Source: Prochlorococcus marinus str. AS9601 (lineage in GTDB: Bacteria; Cyanobacteriota; Cyanobacteriia; PCC-6307; Cyanobiaceae). From it: a stretch of 64,000 nucleotides of DNA. Location of the stretch: contig NC_008816.1 of the NCBI RefSeq assembly GCF_000015645.1, forward strand, positions 186,001 through 250,000. The letters run 5' to 3'. Both the position numbers and the translations under genes were made by a program. Positions 39,484 to 49,423 of the stretch are shown here, in pieces (position 1 is the stretch's first letter; each line of letters starts with the position of its first letter). The notes below the pieces were generated by a model. It had not been told where the DNA came from. It made no database searches and saw nothing but the letters and a program-made list of their open reading frames with translations.

Positions 39484-40389
39484 ATGACTGTTCAAAGAAT
39501 ACTTATCGTTTCAGGCACTCATGGGAATGAAATTAATCCTGTTTGGGCGGTTAAACAATTTAATAGAGAGGAAAATAGTTTAAAACATGGTATTGAGTAT
39601 GAATACATCATAGGTAATCCTGTTGCCTATGAAAAAGGGTGCAGATATATAGATGTAGATTTAAATAGATCTTTTAAAGAAAGTGAGAATTGTGATCAAC
39701 AAAAGAATAGCTTTTATGAAACAAATAGAGCCAATTTTTTGTTAGATGAATTTGGAATTGACGGATCTAAACCCTGTCAAATTGTAATCGATTTGCATAC
39801 TACTACTGCAAATATGGGAACTAGTATTGTTTTGTATGGGAGGAGATTCAAAGATTTTTGTTTAGCTGCGTTACTGCAGAACAAATTTGGATTGCCTATT
39901 TATTTGCACGAAAAAGATAAAGCTCAAACTGGCTTTCTTGTAGAAGCTTGGCCATGTGGTCTAGTTATTGAAATAGGAGCTGTAGCACAAAATTTTTATG
40001 ATCCAAAAATCATAGATAGATTCTCTCTAATAATTAGCTCCCTAAGGGAAGAGATAGATAAATTAAAAAATAACCTTATAGAACTCCCAAAGGAATTGGT
40101 TGTTTATGTTCATCAAGGAAGCATAGATTATCCAAGAGATAAAAAAGGAGTTATTGATGGTCTAATTCATCCTGAGAGAATAAATCAAGATTGGAAAATG
40201 ATTAAAAAAGGAGATCCATTATTTCTTGATAGCCAAGGAATAGTTCACAAATATGACGGAGACCAATTGATTTGGCCTGTTTTTATTGGAGAAGTTGCTT
40301 ATAAGGAAAAAAATATTGCCATGAGTTACACAAAAAAAGAAGTTATTTGTTCCAAAAAACAATGGGTTCAAGATTTTGAAAGTCTTTAA
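39484..40389 (+). CDS. Aspartoacylase/AstE-AspA family zinc hydrolase
   Basis: 301 residues, M14 zinc-carboxypeptidase-like fold. Zinc ligands appear in VSGTHGNEINP (His and Glu, residues 11-19) and DLHTTTANMG (His); the substrate-arginine RYIDVDLNRSF and the late VIEIGAVAQ glutamate are also typical of aspartoacylases, which deacetylate N-acetylaspartate or related N-acyl amino acids. The physiological substrate in picocyanobacteria is not known to me. Upstream of the psbA promoter region, same direction. Confidence 0.83.
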   Translation: MTVQRILIVSGTHGNEINPVWAVKQFNREENSLKHGIEYEYIIGNPVAYEKGCRYIDVDLNRSFKESENCDQQKNSFYETNRANFLLDEFGIDGSKPCQIVIDLHTTTANMGTSIVLYGRRFKDFCLAALLQNKFGLPIYLHEKDKAQTGFLVEAWPCGLVIEIGAVAQNFYDPKIIDRFSLIISSLREEIDKLKNNLIELPKELVVYVHQGSIDYPRDKKGVIDGLIHPERINQDWKMIKKGDPLFLDSQGIVHKYDGDQLIWPVFIGEVAYKEKNIAMSYTKKEVICSKKQWVQDFESL

Positions 40390-40506
40390 ATTAAGAAACC
40401 GGAACAATAAATCATTGAAAACTAATAAGGATTTTTTATTTAATAGATAATTTTATTTAATGTTCAATACTTTAATTTTTTTTACTAACTCTTAAACCCT
40501 AAAAAC

Positions 40507-40635
40507 CTAAATTCTTTCGCTCCAATAGATAACAGCTCCAAAACCCTCTAATTGCAGTCTTCTAAACCTAGCCTCTTTTAAGGAAACTACCTCTTTCGAT
40601 CTTTTTCCGTTAAGAAGCCATTCGATAATTACCAA
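40507..40635 (-). CDS. Small protein (42 residues) divergent to psbA
   Basis: A TTG-initiated frame on the minus strand inside the 434-base gap between the aspartoacylase gene and psbA. The product, IIEWLLNGKRSKEVVSLKEA in its first half and FRRLQLEGFGAVIYWSERI in its second, has a balanced, basic composition unlike random AT-rich translation (two Trp, many Arg/Glu, no long Phe/Lys/Asn runs). An in-frame stop lies 3 codons upstream, so TTG is the only usual start. No homologue was identified; conservation would decide it. Confidence 0.5.
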   Translation of the reverse strand: MVIIEWLLNGKRSKEVVSLKEARFRRLQLEGFGAVIYWSERI

Positions 40636-40723
40636 GTTTAATCACCAATTACAAAGAAAATATTAAGACATAAAGTCTCTTTTCTTAGTATTTCGCAAAA
40701 ATAACTTTACCTAAAGAAAATAA

Positions 40724-40757
40724 TTTACACATTTTTAGAGATTTTGGTCTAAAATCT
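40724..40757 (+). promoter_or_regulatory. Probable psbA promoter
   Basis: TTTACA (40724-40729) could serve as -35, with TCTAAA/TAAAAT (40748-40755) as -10 at 18-20 bases. The -10 region lies in an inverted repeat, AGATTTT (40739-40745) and AAAATCT (40751-40757). The transcript would start near 40762, giving a roughly 60-base leader. Inference from sequence only. The remainder of 40390-40720 holds only the small minus-strand gene. Confidence 0.45.
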
Positions 40758-40762
40758 TCGAA

Positions 40763-40780
40763 GCGGAATTTATTTTCCGT
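40763..40780 (+). promoter_or_regulatory. Stem-loop in the psbA leader
   Basis: CGGAA (40764-40768) pairs with TTCCG (40775-40779) around a 6-base loop, followed by a short T-rich run. It sits at the expected 5' end of the psbA mRNA, where it could protect the message or act in light-dependent control. Confidence 0.4.
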
Positions 40781-40823
40781 TTTTATTTACACGTCTCAAT
40801 TTAGAGACATACTTTACGAACTC

Positions 40824-41906
40824 ATGACAACTATTCAGCAGCAGCGTTCTTCGCTGTTAAAAGGTTGGCCACAGTTTTGTGAGTGGGTAACATCAACTAA
40901 CAACAGAATTTATGTTGGTTGGTTCGGCGTCTTAATGATTCCATGCCTTCTTACAGCAGCGGCTTGCTTCATCGTTGCATTCATCGCAGCACCACCAGTA
41001 GACATCGACGGAATTAGAGAGCCAGTTGCTGGTTCATTCCTATATGGAAACAACATCATCTCAGGTGCAGTTGTTCCTTCATCTAACGCTATTGGTCTAC
41101 ACTTCTACCCAATTTGGGAAGCAGCTACTGTAGATGAGTGGTTATACAACGGTGGTCCTTACCAGCTTGTAATTTTCCACTTCCTAATTGGTATCTCAGC
41201 ATACATGGGAAGACAGTGGGAGCTTTCATACCGTTTAGGTATGCGTCCTTGGATCTGTGTTGCATACTCTGCACCAGTTTCAGCAGCTTTCGCAGTATTT
41301 CTTGTATACCCATTCGGTCAAGGTTCATTCTCTGACGGAATGCCTTTAGGTATCTCTGGAACATTCAACTTCATGTTTGTTTTCCAGGCAGAGCACAACA
41401 TTCTTATGCACCCATTCCACATGGCTGGTGTTGCTGGTATGTTCGGAGGATCTTTATTCTCAGCTATGCACGGTTCACTTGTTACTTCATCTCTAATCAG
41501 AGAAACAACTGAGACAGAGTCTCAGAACTATGGTTACAAGTTCGGACAAGAAGAAGAAACATATAACATCGTTGCAGCTCATGGCTACTTCGGTCGTTTG
41601 ATCTTCCAATATGCTTCATTCAACAACAGCAGAAGTCTTCACTTCTTCCTAGCTGTATTCCCAGTTGTTTGTGTATGGTTAACTTCAATGGGTATCTGCA
41701 CAATGGCATTCAACCTTAACGGTTTCAACTTCAACCAGTCAGTTGTTGATGCAAACGGTAAGATTGTTCCTACATGGGGTGACGTTCTTAACAGAGCAAA
41801 CCTAGGTATGGAAGTAATGCACGAGCGTAACGCTCACAACTTCCCACTTGATCTAGCAGCAGCTGAGTCTACAACAGTAGCTCTTTCAGCTCCAGCTATC
41901 GGTTAA
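40824..41906 (+). CDS. psbA: Photosystem II D1 reaction-centre protein
   Basis: 360 residues, five membrane helices. D1 binds P680, pheophytin, QB and most Mn4CaO5 ligands. Visible: [13 protein letters not shown], the QB-site region with [15 protein letters not shown], the conserved NFNGFNFN-type loop, and the C-terminal [14 protein letters not shown], after which CtpA trimming is expected (family knowledge). Position 131 is Gln (equivalent to Gln130, the low-light/standard type). Codons end in C or G far more often than in its neighbours, as expected for a very highly expressed gene. A strong terminator follows. Confidence 0.99.
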   Translation: MTTIQQQRSSLLKGWPQFCEWVTSTNNRIYVGWFGVLMIPCLLTAAACFIVAFIAAPPVDIDGIREPVAGSFLYGNNIISGAVVPSSNAIGLHFYPIWEAATVDEWLYNGGPYQLVIFHFLIGISAYMGRQWELSYRLGMRPWICVAYSAPVSAAFAVFLVYPFGQGSFSDGMPLGISGTFNFMFVFQAEHNILMHPFHMAGVAGMFGGSLFSAMHGSLVTSSLIRETTETESQNYGYKFGQEEETYNIVAAHGYFGRLIFQYASFNNSRSLHFFLAVFPVVCVWLTSMGICTMAFNLNGFNFNQSVVDANGKIVPTWGDVLNRANLGMEVMHERNAHNFPLDLAAAESTTVALSAPAIG

Positions 41907-41927
41907 GCTTAAAGTTCTTAAATTTAC

Positions 41928-41955
41928 AAGCCCCCTTTTTGGGGGCTTTTTTTTT
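41928..41955 (+). terminator. Intrinsic terminator of psbA
   Basis: AAGCCCCC (41928-41935), a 5-base T loop and GGGGGCTT (41941-41948), followed by a run of T. A strong 8-bp G+C-rich stem just after the psbA stop. Confidence 0.95.
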
Positions 41956-42015
41956 GTTTAATTTTCAATTGGTTTCATATAATGTTTATATATAGATAAA
42001 ACATTTGATATTTCT

Positions 42016-43113
42016 ATGAGTAGTAGTTTTGGAAAAATTTTTCGTGTTAGTACTTTTGGAGAATCACATGGTGGTGCAGTAGGAGTTATCCTTGATGGAT
42101 GTCCCCCTAAGTTAAAAGTAGATATAAATCTGATACAAAATGAATTAGATAGGCGAAGGCCTGGCCAAAGTGACATTACAACGCCCAGAAATGAAGAAGA
42201 TAAAATTGAAATATTAAGTGGGATAAAGGAAGGGTTCACACTTGGAACTCCAATAGCGATGTTGGTAAGAAACAAGGATCAAAGACCAGGAGACTATGAT
42301 AATTTGGAACAAGTATTTAGGCCTTCTCATGCAGATGGTACATATCATCTGAAATATGGAATTCAGGCAAGTTCTGGCGGTGGAAGAGCCTCTGCTAGAG
42401 AAACAATTGGGAGAGTAGCTGCTGGTGCTGTAGCAAAACAATTATTAAAAACCTTCTGTAACACTGAAATACTATCTTGGGTAAAGCGTATACATGATAT
42501 TGAGTCTGATATAAATAAAGAGAAGATTTCTCTCAAACAAATAGATTCTAATATTGTTAGATGTCCAGATGAAAAGGTATCAACAGAAATGATCGAGAGA
42601 ATTAAGGAATTAAAGCGTCAAGGAGACTCTTGCGGCGGTGTTATTGAATGTCTAGTAAGGAATGTTCCCTCGGGTCTTGGAATGCCAGTTTTTGATAAAT
42701 TAGAAGCTGATTTAGCAAAGGCTTTGATGTCTTTGCCTGCCACGAAAGGCTTTGAAATAGGTTCAGGTTTCTCTGGAACTTATTTAAAAGGAAGCGAACA
42801 TAATGATGCATTCATCAAGTCTGATGATATTAGTAAGTTAAGAACAACATCAAACAATTCAGGAGGTATACAGGGCGGAATAAGTAATGGTGAAAATATC
42901 GAGATGAAGATAGCTTTTAAACCTACAGCAACCATCGGGAAAGAACAGAAAACAGTAAATGCTGAAGGTAAAGAAGTACTTATGAAAGCAAAAGGGAGGC
43001 ACGATCCATGCGTTCTACCAAGAGCAGTTCCCATGGTTGATGCTATGGTAGCTCTAGTACTTGCTGATCATTTGCTTCTAAATCATGCTCAATGTGACTT
43101 AATAAATAAGTAG
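42016..43113 (+). CDS. aroC: Chorismate synthase
   Basis: 365 residues. Converts EPSP to chorismate with reduced FMN, the last common step of the shikimate pathway. Motifs are [15 protein letters not shown] (residues 14-28), [26 protein letters not shown], and the C-terminal [18 protein letters not shown]. The conserved histidines (H18 and the one in GRHDP) are present. It starts about 60 bases after the psbA terminator and converges with the eda-like gene. Confidence 0.97.
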   Translation: MSSSFGKIFRVSTFGESHGGAVGVILDGCPPKLKVDINLIQNELDRRRPGQSDITTPRNEEDKIEILSGIKEGFTLGTPIAMLVRNKDQRPGDYDNLEQVFRPSHADGTYHLKYGIQASSGGGRASARETIGRVAAGAVAKQLLKTFCNTEILSWVKRIHDIESDINKEKISLKQIDSNIVRCPDEKVSTEMIERIKELKRQGDSCGGVIECLVRNVPSGLGMPVFDKLEADLAKALMSLPATKGFEIGSGFSGTYLKGSEHNDAFIKSDDISKLRTTSNNSGGIQGGISNGENIEMKIAFKPTATIGKEQKTVNAEGKEVLMKAKGRHDPCVLPRAVPMVDAMVALVLADHLLLNHAQCDLINK

Positions 43114-43147
43114 TATTTTTCTTGAATAAATTATATTTATCTTTGAT

Positions 43148-43774
43148 TTAATTATTTTTGAGCCATTCAAATATTTTTGGATCAAATTTTTTATTTTTGA
43201 TAGCTTTATCTCCAATTACGACTGCTTTATACCCTAAAGATTTATAAGTTTTTAAATCATTGATTGATAGTCCTCCAGCAGCAATGAAATCAATATTTGT
43301 ATAGTTGAGTATATCTATCGAACTATCTTTACTGTTTATTGGGTAAATTTTGATAATTTTGCAATTTAAATCTATCGCTTCCTTAAGATCTTTTAAATTA
43401 TTAATTCCAGGAATTAATAAATAACTTTTTGACTGCGCATAATTGAAAAGATCTTTATCCCAAAATTTCATCATCGAAAAATTTAATCCAATTTTTAAAG
43501 AATCTTCTATTGATTGCTTATTAACTATGGAGGCGGAGCCTAAATTAATTCTTGGATATTTAATTTTAATATCGGATACAAAATCGAACCAATTTTCGTT
43601 GTTAGACCAACTTATTTCAATATTCTTTAATCCTAATTTTACTAAGTATTCTAATTCTTCAAAAAATGAATTTCTTATAGAGGTATTTGAGTAAATATTA
43701 TCTTCAGGTTTTATAAGTAAAAAAAAAGACTCAGTTTTCAGGAACTCCGAAAAAGAATCTTCTTTATTATTCAT
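43148..43774 (-). CDS. eda: KDPG/KHG aldolase-like protein
   Basis: 208 residues, a (beta/alpha)8 barrel of the Eda family by pattern: the NIEISWSNNENW strand (family Glu), LGSASIVNKQSIEDSLKIG, and IIKIYPINSKD with the candidate Schiff-base lysine (K142), then FIAAGGLSINDLKTY. Motifs are weaker than in enterobacterial Eda (usual strand KFFPAE is KIYPIN). Entner-Doudoroff cleavage of KDPG is possible; a different 2-keto acid substrate cannot be excluded. It lies 21 bases downstream of ftsH, same strand. Confidence 0.7.
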   Translation of the reverse strand: MNNKEDSFSEFLKTESFFLLIKPEDNIYSNTSIRNSFFEELEYLVKLGLKNIEISWSNNENWFDFVSDIKIKYPRINLGSASIVNKQSIEDSLKIGLNFSMMKFWDKDLFNYAQSKSYLLIPGINNLKDLKEAIDLNCKIIKIYPINSKDSSIDILNYTNIDFIAAGGLSINDLKTYKSLGYKAVVIGDKAIKNKKFDPKIFEWLKNN

Positions 43775-43795
43775 TAAAAATTTAAACTTTCGCGA

Positions 43796-45649
43796 TTAAA
43801 TATAGTTTGCGACTTTTACTTCTGAGCGGTTAAGCAAATCTTGGATATCTTCAGTATCTATAGTTTCTCTTTCAATTAGCATTTGAGCCATTTCGTCTAG
43901 AACTGTTCTGTTATCTGATAAAACTTTTGTAGCTCTCTTATAGGCAACATCAACAAGTTCTGAAACCTCTACATCAATTGTTGCGGCCGTGTCTTCAGAG
44001 AAATCTCTTGTAGAGCTCATATCTCTTCCTAGAAACATTCCACCTTGAGATTGACCTAGAGCGACAGGACCTATTTTGTCACTCATGCCGAATTTAGTGA
44101 TCATTTGTCTTGCTACATTAGCAACTTGTTGTAAATCATTTGAAGCTCCAGTTGTTACTTCTTCTTCTCCATAAACAATTTCTTCAGCAACTCTTCCACC
44201 AAGAGCTACAGCCATTTGATTTTGAAGGTAAGAACGTGAGTAAAGACCAGATTCCATTCTTTCTTCACTTGGAGTAAAGAAGGTTAGACCTCCAGCTTGA
44301 CCTCTTGGAATAATTGAAACTTTTGCTACTGGATCATAATCAGGCATTAATGCTCCAACGAGTGCATGACCAGCTTCGTGATAAGCAACTAATTCTTTTT
44401 TCTTATCACTGATGACTCTATCTTTCTTTTCTGGGCCAGCCATAACTCTTTCAATGGCATCACCGACTTCATCGTTACTTACTTTATCTAAATCTTTTCT
44501 AGCTGCTAATATTGCTGCTTCATTTAAGAGGTTAGCTAAATCTGCACCAGTAAATCCTGGTGTTCTTCTAGCAACTTTATCTAAATCTACGTCTTTTGAA
44601 AGAGTTTTATCTTTCGCATGAACATTTAATATCTGCAATCTTCCAGCATAATCTGGTCTATCTACTGTTACCTGTCTATCGAATCTTCCAGGACGCATTA
44701 AAGCTGAATCTAAGACATCTGGTCTGTTGGTGGCAGCAACTATTATTATTCCTGAATTACCTTCGAAACCATCCATTTCAGTTAGGAGTTGATTTAATGT
44801 TTGCTCTCTTTCATCATTTCCTCCGCCCATACCAGCACCCCTTTGTCTTCCAACTGCATCTATTTCGTCAATAAAAACAATACAAGGAGCATTCTTTTTA
44901 GCTTGTTCAAAAAGATCTCTAACTCTGCTAGCTCCAACTCCTACAAACATCTCTACAAATTCTGAACCAGATATTGAGAAAAAAGGTACACCTGCTTCTC
45001 CAGCTACTGCTTTTGCTAATAATGTTTTTCCTGTCCCAGGAGGGCCAACAAGAAGAACTCCTTTTGGAATTTTTGCTCCTACTGCAGTAAATCTATCTGG
45101 GCTCTTAAGAAAATCTACAACTTCTGTAAGTTCTAATTTTGCCCCTTCAACACCTGCAACATCTGAAAAGGTTACTTGTGTAGATGGTTCCATTTGCAAT
45201 CTAGCTTTGCTTTTACCAAAACTCATGGCAGGGTTACCACCTCCAGCATTACCGCTTTGGGATCTTCTGAAAAGAAAAAATAGGCCTCCGATCAAAAGTA
45301 CTGGAAAAATTAAGCTACTTATAGCTTGTTGCCATGGATTGGCTAATTTTGTAGGAGTTACAGCTATATCTACATTATTCTCAGTCAGTATTTTTAATAA
45401 ATCTTTGTCAGGGGCTAAATTGACCTCAGACCTGCTCCCATCATTTTCAACAACTTGAGCTGTGGCATTATCTGGAGATATTAGGACTCTACTGATTTCT
45501 TTATCTTGAACTGCCTCTATAAAATCACTATATCTCAAGGTCTTTGTAGAACTTTCAGTATTAGGTTTATCAAAAACTGAGGTACCAATGAAAATTACAG
45601 TAATAACAGCTAGAACGTAAAGTCCTACGTTTCTCCAACGTTTGTTCAC
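43796..45649 (-). CDS. ftsH: Membrane-bound AAA zinc protease FtsH
   Basis: 617 residues from a GTG start. Two N-terminal membrane segments (about 8-24 and 112-130) flank a lumenal/periplasmic domain. The AAA domain has [16 protein letters not shown] (around 200), [12 protein letters not shown] and the SRH arginines in RPGRFDRQV; the zinc protease site is HEAGH (around 424). Cyanobacterial FtsH hexamers remove damaged D1 during photosystem II repair, which suits a window that also carries psbA and psbO. It follows sat after 46 bases. Confidence 0.97.
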   Translation of the reverse strand: MNKRWRNVGLYVLAVITVIFIGTSVFDKPNTESSTKTLRYSDFIEAVQDKEISRVLISPDNATAQVVENDGSRSEVNLAPDKDLLKILTENNVDIAVTPTKLANPWQQAISSLIFPVLLIGGLFFLFRRSQSGNAGGGNPAMSFGKSKARLQMEPSTQVTFSDVAGVEGAKLELTEVVDFLKSPDRFTAVGAKIPKGVLLVGPPGTGKTLLAKAVAGEAGVPFFSISGSEFVEMFVGVGASRVRDLFEQAKKNAPCIVFIDEIDAVGRQRGAGMGGGNDEREQTLNQLLTEMDGFEGNSGIIIVAATNRPDVLDSALMRPGRFDRQVTVDRPDYAGRLQILNVHAKDKTLSKDVDLDKVARRTPGFTGADLANLLNEAAILAARKDLDKVSNDEVGDAIERVMAGPEKKDRVISDKKKELVAYHEAGHALVGALMPDYDPVAKVSIIPRGQAGGLTFFTPSEERMESGLYSRSYLQNQMAVALGGRVAEEIVYGEEEVTTGASNDLQQVANVARQMITKFGMSDKIGPVALGQSQGGMFLGRDMSSTRDFSEDTAATIDVEVSELVDVAYKRATKVLSDNRTVLDEMAQMLIERETIDTEDIQDLLNRSEVKVANYI

Positions 45650-45695
45650 AATAAAAAATCTTTAATAAATCTATAATACTAATAATAAAACATTA

Positions 45696-46871
45696 TTAAG
45701 AGCGTCTTAGAACATCTACTACACTTTTGAATGCAAACCATTCAGGAATTGGTTCGCCATTCCTTAATTTCTTTCTAAATTCAGTACCACTAAGTTTCAT
45801 AATTTCATAATTTAATTCTTTGGCTTCTTCAGCTGTTATATATCCTTTTTCCTTCGTATAAACTAAATTTTTTGAAGGAACAGTTTGCATCATCAATTCA
45901 TCTGCGCACTTATTTGCAAAATTCTGGGCGTCATATGGACCATAAAAATCCTCACCAGTTGATGAAGACTTACAACCAGCCATATCTCTACCAATAATAA
46001 AGTGGGTGCAGCCATAATTTCTTCTGATTATCATATGTTGCAAAGCTTCTCTTGGCCCCGCCATATGCATTGAATAAGGTAAAAAAGCCCATTTTATTCT
46101 TTCATCAGATATTTCCTCTTCTAATTCTTTATATGTCAAATATCTAACTTTCCCCGGGATATCATCTTGTTGAGTTGGTCCACAAGTTGGATGAACTAAA
46201 ACAACTGATTTAGAGGAGACATTTTCTGAAAGTAAGGCATTAGTAAATAATTCATAATGTGCTCTATGAATTGGATTTCTGCATTGAAATGCAACTACAT
46301 CATGATTTGGTGGCAGTGTAGATCTAACTTCTTCTGGAGTTTTGCAGGGGAATTCTCTAGTTGGCAGTTCGAAACCATAAACTCTTCCTCCTATATAAAA
46401 TCTACCTCTCTCGTTAAAAATCATCTTAACAGCAGGATGATCTAAAGAATTAGTACCATAACAAAGTTCAGCTTCTAAGGATTTGTCAGGCTCCCATTTA
46501 GAGCTAACTTCTAAAACTGCTATTTTTTGTTTTTTATAGGTAAGTAATATTGTCTCTCCAGTTTTTACTTTTTCATTATTGGAATCAAATACAATAGGCA
46601 AGCCAAAAAGCAACCCGCTTGTATTTCTATTATTCTTAATCACCGAATTGTAGTTATTTGCATCCATAAAACCTTCCAATGGAGAAAAAGCTCCAACCAT
46701 TAAAAGTTCTACATCGCATGCATTTCTCTCGCTACATTCAAACTCATAAGTAGCTTTAGAAATAAGTTCATTTTTAAGGCTTTTATCTTTGATAATTAAA
46801 TTTTTTAGTTCCCCTCCATAAGGCGGTATTAGTCCATTATTATCTGTTTTAGTTTTTTGTTGTAATTCCAT
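45696..46871 (-). CDS. sat: ATP sulfurylase (sulfate adenylyltransferase)
   Basis: 391 residues, homo-oligomeric type without an APS-kinase domain. Makes adenosine 5'-phosphosulfate from ATP and sulfate. The active-site loop FQCRNPIHRAHYEL (QxRNPxHxxH) and IIGRDMAGCKSSS with the mobile loop are all present. It begins 72 bases after psbO, from which it is separated by a terminator, so it needs its own promoter; no clear one was picked out. Confidence 0.95.
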   Translation of the reverse strand: MELQQKTKTDNNGLIPPYGGELKNLIIKDKSLKNELISKATYEFECSERNACDVELLMVGAFSPLEGFMDANNYNSVIKNNRNTSGLLFGLPIVFDSNNEKVKTGETILLTYKKQKIAVLEVSSKWEPDKSLEAELCYGTNSLDHPAVKMIFNERGRFYIGGRVYGFELPTREFPCKTPEEVRSTLPPNHDVVAFQCRNPIHRAHYELFTNALLSENVSSKSVVLVHPTCGPTQQDDIPGKVRYLTYKELEEEISDERIKWAFLPYSMHMAGPREALQHMIIRRNYGCTHFIIGRDMAGCKSSSTGEDFYGPYDAQNFANKCADELMMQTVPSKNLVYTKEKGYITAEEAKELNYEIMKLSGTEFRKKLRNGEPIPEWFAFKSVVDVLRRS

Positions 46872-46899
46872 TTTTAAAATTGATTAAAGAAAAATTTTG

Positions 46900-46932
46900 A
46901 AAAAAAAAGAGGGGTTTAACCCCCTTTTTCTC
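46900..46932 (-). terminator. Intrinsic terminator of psbO
   Basis: On the minus strand AAAAAGGGG, a 5-base TTAAA-type loop, then CCCCTCTTTTTTTTT. The stem of G:C plus A:T pairs with a long T-run lies directly after the psbO stop. Confidence 0.9.
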
Positions 46933-46943
46933 TCGAGTAGGAT

Positions 46944-47738
46944 TTATGCTTTTCTTCCGTAAAGCTCCCCAATTATTTTTACATCCAGTGGATCCTTTGA
47001 ACCCATATCTGTATCTGAAGGTTGAATTGCTTCAAAAGTACCAGCAAATTCGTCTGTGTCTGAATCTACATTGTTGATTGAAAGAGTAATAACGCCAGTA
47101 CCGTTTACATCAACTTTAATATTTTCTTTTGCAAGTTCTTCGTCATCGCCTCCTAATGCAACTAAACCTTGAGCATATTCAACACCAGTGTTTTTTGCTC
47201 TTGCCTTAGGATCTAGAAAGTCACCAGTTCTATAGTTAGGTGTAAACGTTGAACCACTAACCTCAGTGCCAGGCTCAATTGATGAAGGTAAATCAGCTGT
47301 AAGATCTTTTGCTGAGAATGCAAATGGCACCTCTAAACCACCAGGAGTTAATACAGTAATAAGTTGAAAATCAATACCACCTTTTTCAGTGAAAGTTCCT
47401 GAATCTATATCTCCATAAACTTCTGTCACTGTGGTGTTATTTCTAGGACTAATAATTTTTGTAGAAACAAATTCTGCAGCTTTTCGTTTTGTTCCTGGCA
47501 CTTTTACATAAACTTCTGTTGGATGCATGCATATTCCTTTAAGGCTATCTCCATTTCCTAGAGATATTGATCCGACAAGAGATGAGTCTAATGTAGGACA
47601 ATCATTAGCTTTTCCCGTGTTAACAACATCTGTGAATTGTGCATTTCCTCTTTCAGAAAAAGCAAATGTTTTAACAGGTACGAAAGCAAAAGTTATACAA
47701 AGTGAAATAACAAAAGCTAAGAAAGAACGAATTCTCAT
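46944..47738 (-). CDS. psbO: Photosystem II manganese-stabilising protein PsbO
   Basis: 264 residues from the Met at 47738, preferred over an in-frame ATG at 47783 because it gives a normal lipid-free signal peptide: MRIRSFLAFVISLCITFAFV, then cleavage near TFAFS. The mature lumenal protein shows TGKANDCPTLD and GDSLKGICMHPTEVYVK (the two cysteines of the PsbO disulfide), RKAAEFVSTKI and the C-terminal beta-barrel ending VKIIGELYGRKA. It shields the Mn4CaO5 cluster. Confidence 0.95.
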   Translation of the reverse strand: MRIRSFLAFVISLCITFAFVPVKTFAFSERGNAQFTDVVNTGKANDCPTLDSSLVGSISLGNGDSLKGICMHPTEVYVKVPGTKRKAAEFVSTKIISPRNNTTVTEVYGDIDSGTFTEKGGIDFQLITVLTPGGLEVPFAFSAKDLTADLPSSIEPGTEVSGSTFTPNYRTGDFLDPKARAKNTGVEYAQGLVALGGDDEELAKENIKVDVNGTGVITLSINNVDSDTDEFAGTFEAIQPSDTDMGSKDPLDVKIIGELYGRKA

Positions 47739-47955
47739 AATTAAAGTTGCAGTAAAGTTCTGTGACGATAGATTAAAGGTCATCTAATAAGTTCAGTACG
47801 GATATTACAAGGGAAAGGACCATAAAAGATAGGACTATTAAATCCTCGAAACAACCCGTAGCTTTTTAGATTTTAAAAAACTGGAATTATTTTAAGCTAT
47901 CACATTATTTTTAATGATTAAGATTACAAAAAAATACAAATTAAAAAATTTTTTT

Positions 47956-49212
47956 TTATTTTTTTAATGAAATAATTTGGGTTATTAATTTATTTGCTAA
48001 ATCAATTTTTGATGTTTTGTTAATGTAGTGCTCCATATTATTAGTATCGAATAACCAACCTTCATTTTGTGCTAAAAAGCCAAATCCTTGGCCTTCAAGA
48101 TCAATTGGATTTGCGAATAGATAATCACAACCCTTTTGGATAATCTTTTTTTTAATTGTCATTCGTGCTTCTTCTATAGATCCTGTAAAAGCACAAAAGC
48201 CTACAAAAACTTGGTTATCTTTTTTTGATTTACTAATTGTTTTTAAAATATCTGGGACTAGTTCAAAGTTTTTATTCAAATGAGCATTAATTTGATTTTT
48301 TGGAATTTTAGCTGAAGTATCAGAGGTTATTTTGAAATCAGATACTGCTGCATTCATGAAAAAATAATCGCAATTTGATATTTCATTATTAAGTGTCCTA
48401 ATTAAATCAACACTAGTTTCAATTTCATATCTTTTTATTCCATCAGTAAGATTCTTATCGATTTTAAGAGGACCATGAACATATTTTACTTGTGCTCCCC
48501 TGAACCTCGCTACTTGAGAGAGAAGTAGGCCCATAGCTCCAGAACTTTTGTTAGTAATATGTCTTGCCGCGTCAATTTTCTCTGAGGTACACCCTCCAGT
48601 TATTAAAATTTCTTTATTAAGTAAATCTTTGCGATATTCATTTTGCTTATGTGAAGCTATAAATTCAAGAGCTAATTGGATTAGATCATTTGGAGGTATC
48701 TTACCGATGCCAAGAGCATCACATGCCAAGAGGCCTTCACTTGGTTGCAAAGACAAAACATTTTCATAATTCTGTAAATTCTCATAATTTTTTTGGACAG
48801 CTTTATTTAGCCACATTTGTGTATTCATTGCTGGTGCAACAATAATGGGCTTAATATTTGCTATTAATATGCTTGGGATCAATCCCTCTGCATTTCCAGT
48901 TACCCATTTTGCTAATGTTGTGGCTGTTAAAGGGGCGATGATTAAAATATCAGCCCAATTACTTAGTTCTATGTGAAGAGGTGTTGATTGACAATCAGAC
49001 CATTGATCATTTTCTAAAATGCACGGGTTTCTACTTAAAATAGAAAGAGAAAGCGGCTTTATTAATTTTTCTGCATTTTTTGATAAAACGCATTTTATTT
49101 CATAATTTTCTTTCGCTAATTGGCTAACTAATAATGGAATTCTTACAGCTGCAATACTTCCAGTTATTAATAAAAGAACCTTTATTTTTGAGTCCTTACT
49201 TTTAGTTTTCAT
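47956..49212 (-). CDS. coaBC: Bifunctional phosphopantothenoylcysteine decarboxylase/synthetase
   Basis: 418 residues, Dfp. The CoaC half (1-185) has the flavin fold: VLLLITGSIAAVRIPLLVSQL, the SNWADILIIAPLTATT histidine/asparagine region and PAMNTQMW (PxMNxxMW signature). The CoaB half (from about 195) has ITGGCTSEKIDAARHITNKSSG and VSDFK, which binds CTP. It makes 4'-phosphopantetheine for coenzyme A. The start overlaps the end of the DUF2555 gene by 11 bases. Confidence 0.95.
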   Translation of the reverse strand: MKTKSKDSKIKVLLLITGSIAAVRIPLLVSQLAKENYEIKCVLSKNAEKLIKPLSLSILSRNPCILENDQWSDCQSTPLHIELSNWADILIIAPLTATTLAKWVTGNAEGLIPSILIANIKPIIVAPAMNTQMWLNKAVQKNYENLQNYENVLSLQPSEGLLACDALGIGKIPPNDLIQLALEFIASHKQNEYRKDLLNKEILITGGCTSEKIDAARHITNKSSGAMGLLLSQVARFRGAQVKYVHGPLKIDKNLTDGIKRYEIETSVDLIRTLNNEISNCDYFFMNAAVSDFKITSDTSAKIPKNQINAHLNKNFELVPDILKTISKSKKDNQVFVGFCAFTGSIEEARMTIKKKIIQKGCDYLFANPIDLEGQGFGFLAQNEGWLFDTNNMEHYINKTSKIDLANKLITQIISLKK

Positions 49213-49423
49213 CGAAAGGTTCCTGATCGAGGAGATGGGTATAATTAGTCGTTAATTCAGGCCTATTGATTGCAAGAGCTCTTAGTAAGTGCCAGTCTTT
49301 TAAACCATCAAATGGAGTATTATAATCATCTTCCTCTAGCCTTTTAGCGAGCTCAAGGGTCATTTCTTCATCAAAAGAATTTACTAGTTCCTCACTTATT
49401 TTATTTTCAGAAATGAATTTCAT
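49202..49423 (-). CDS. DUF2555-type small cyanobacterial protein
   Basis: 73 residues from Met 49423 (an in-frame start at 49438 would add five). Acidic and soluble; EEMTLELAKRLEEDDYNTPF followed by DGLKDWHLLRALAINRPEL is the pattern I associate with DUF2555, a family restricted to cyanobacteria with no known role. Its stop overlaps the coaBC start by 11 bases, so the two are co-transcribed. The 203-base spacer upstream to the next gene shows nothing convincing. Confidence 0.65.
   Translation of the reverse strand: MKFISENKISEELVNSFDEEMTLELAKRLEEDDYNTPFDGLKDWHLLRALAINRPELTTNYTHLLDQEPFDEN

Noticed and set aside
40824-41906. psbA as a phage-derived insertion
   Set aside because: No flanking phage gene or repeat; high expression alone can explain its codon use, so only recorded as a low-interest possibility.
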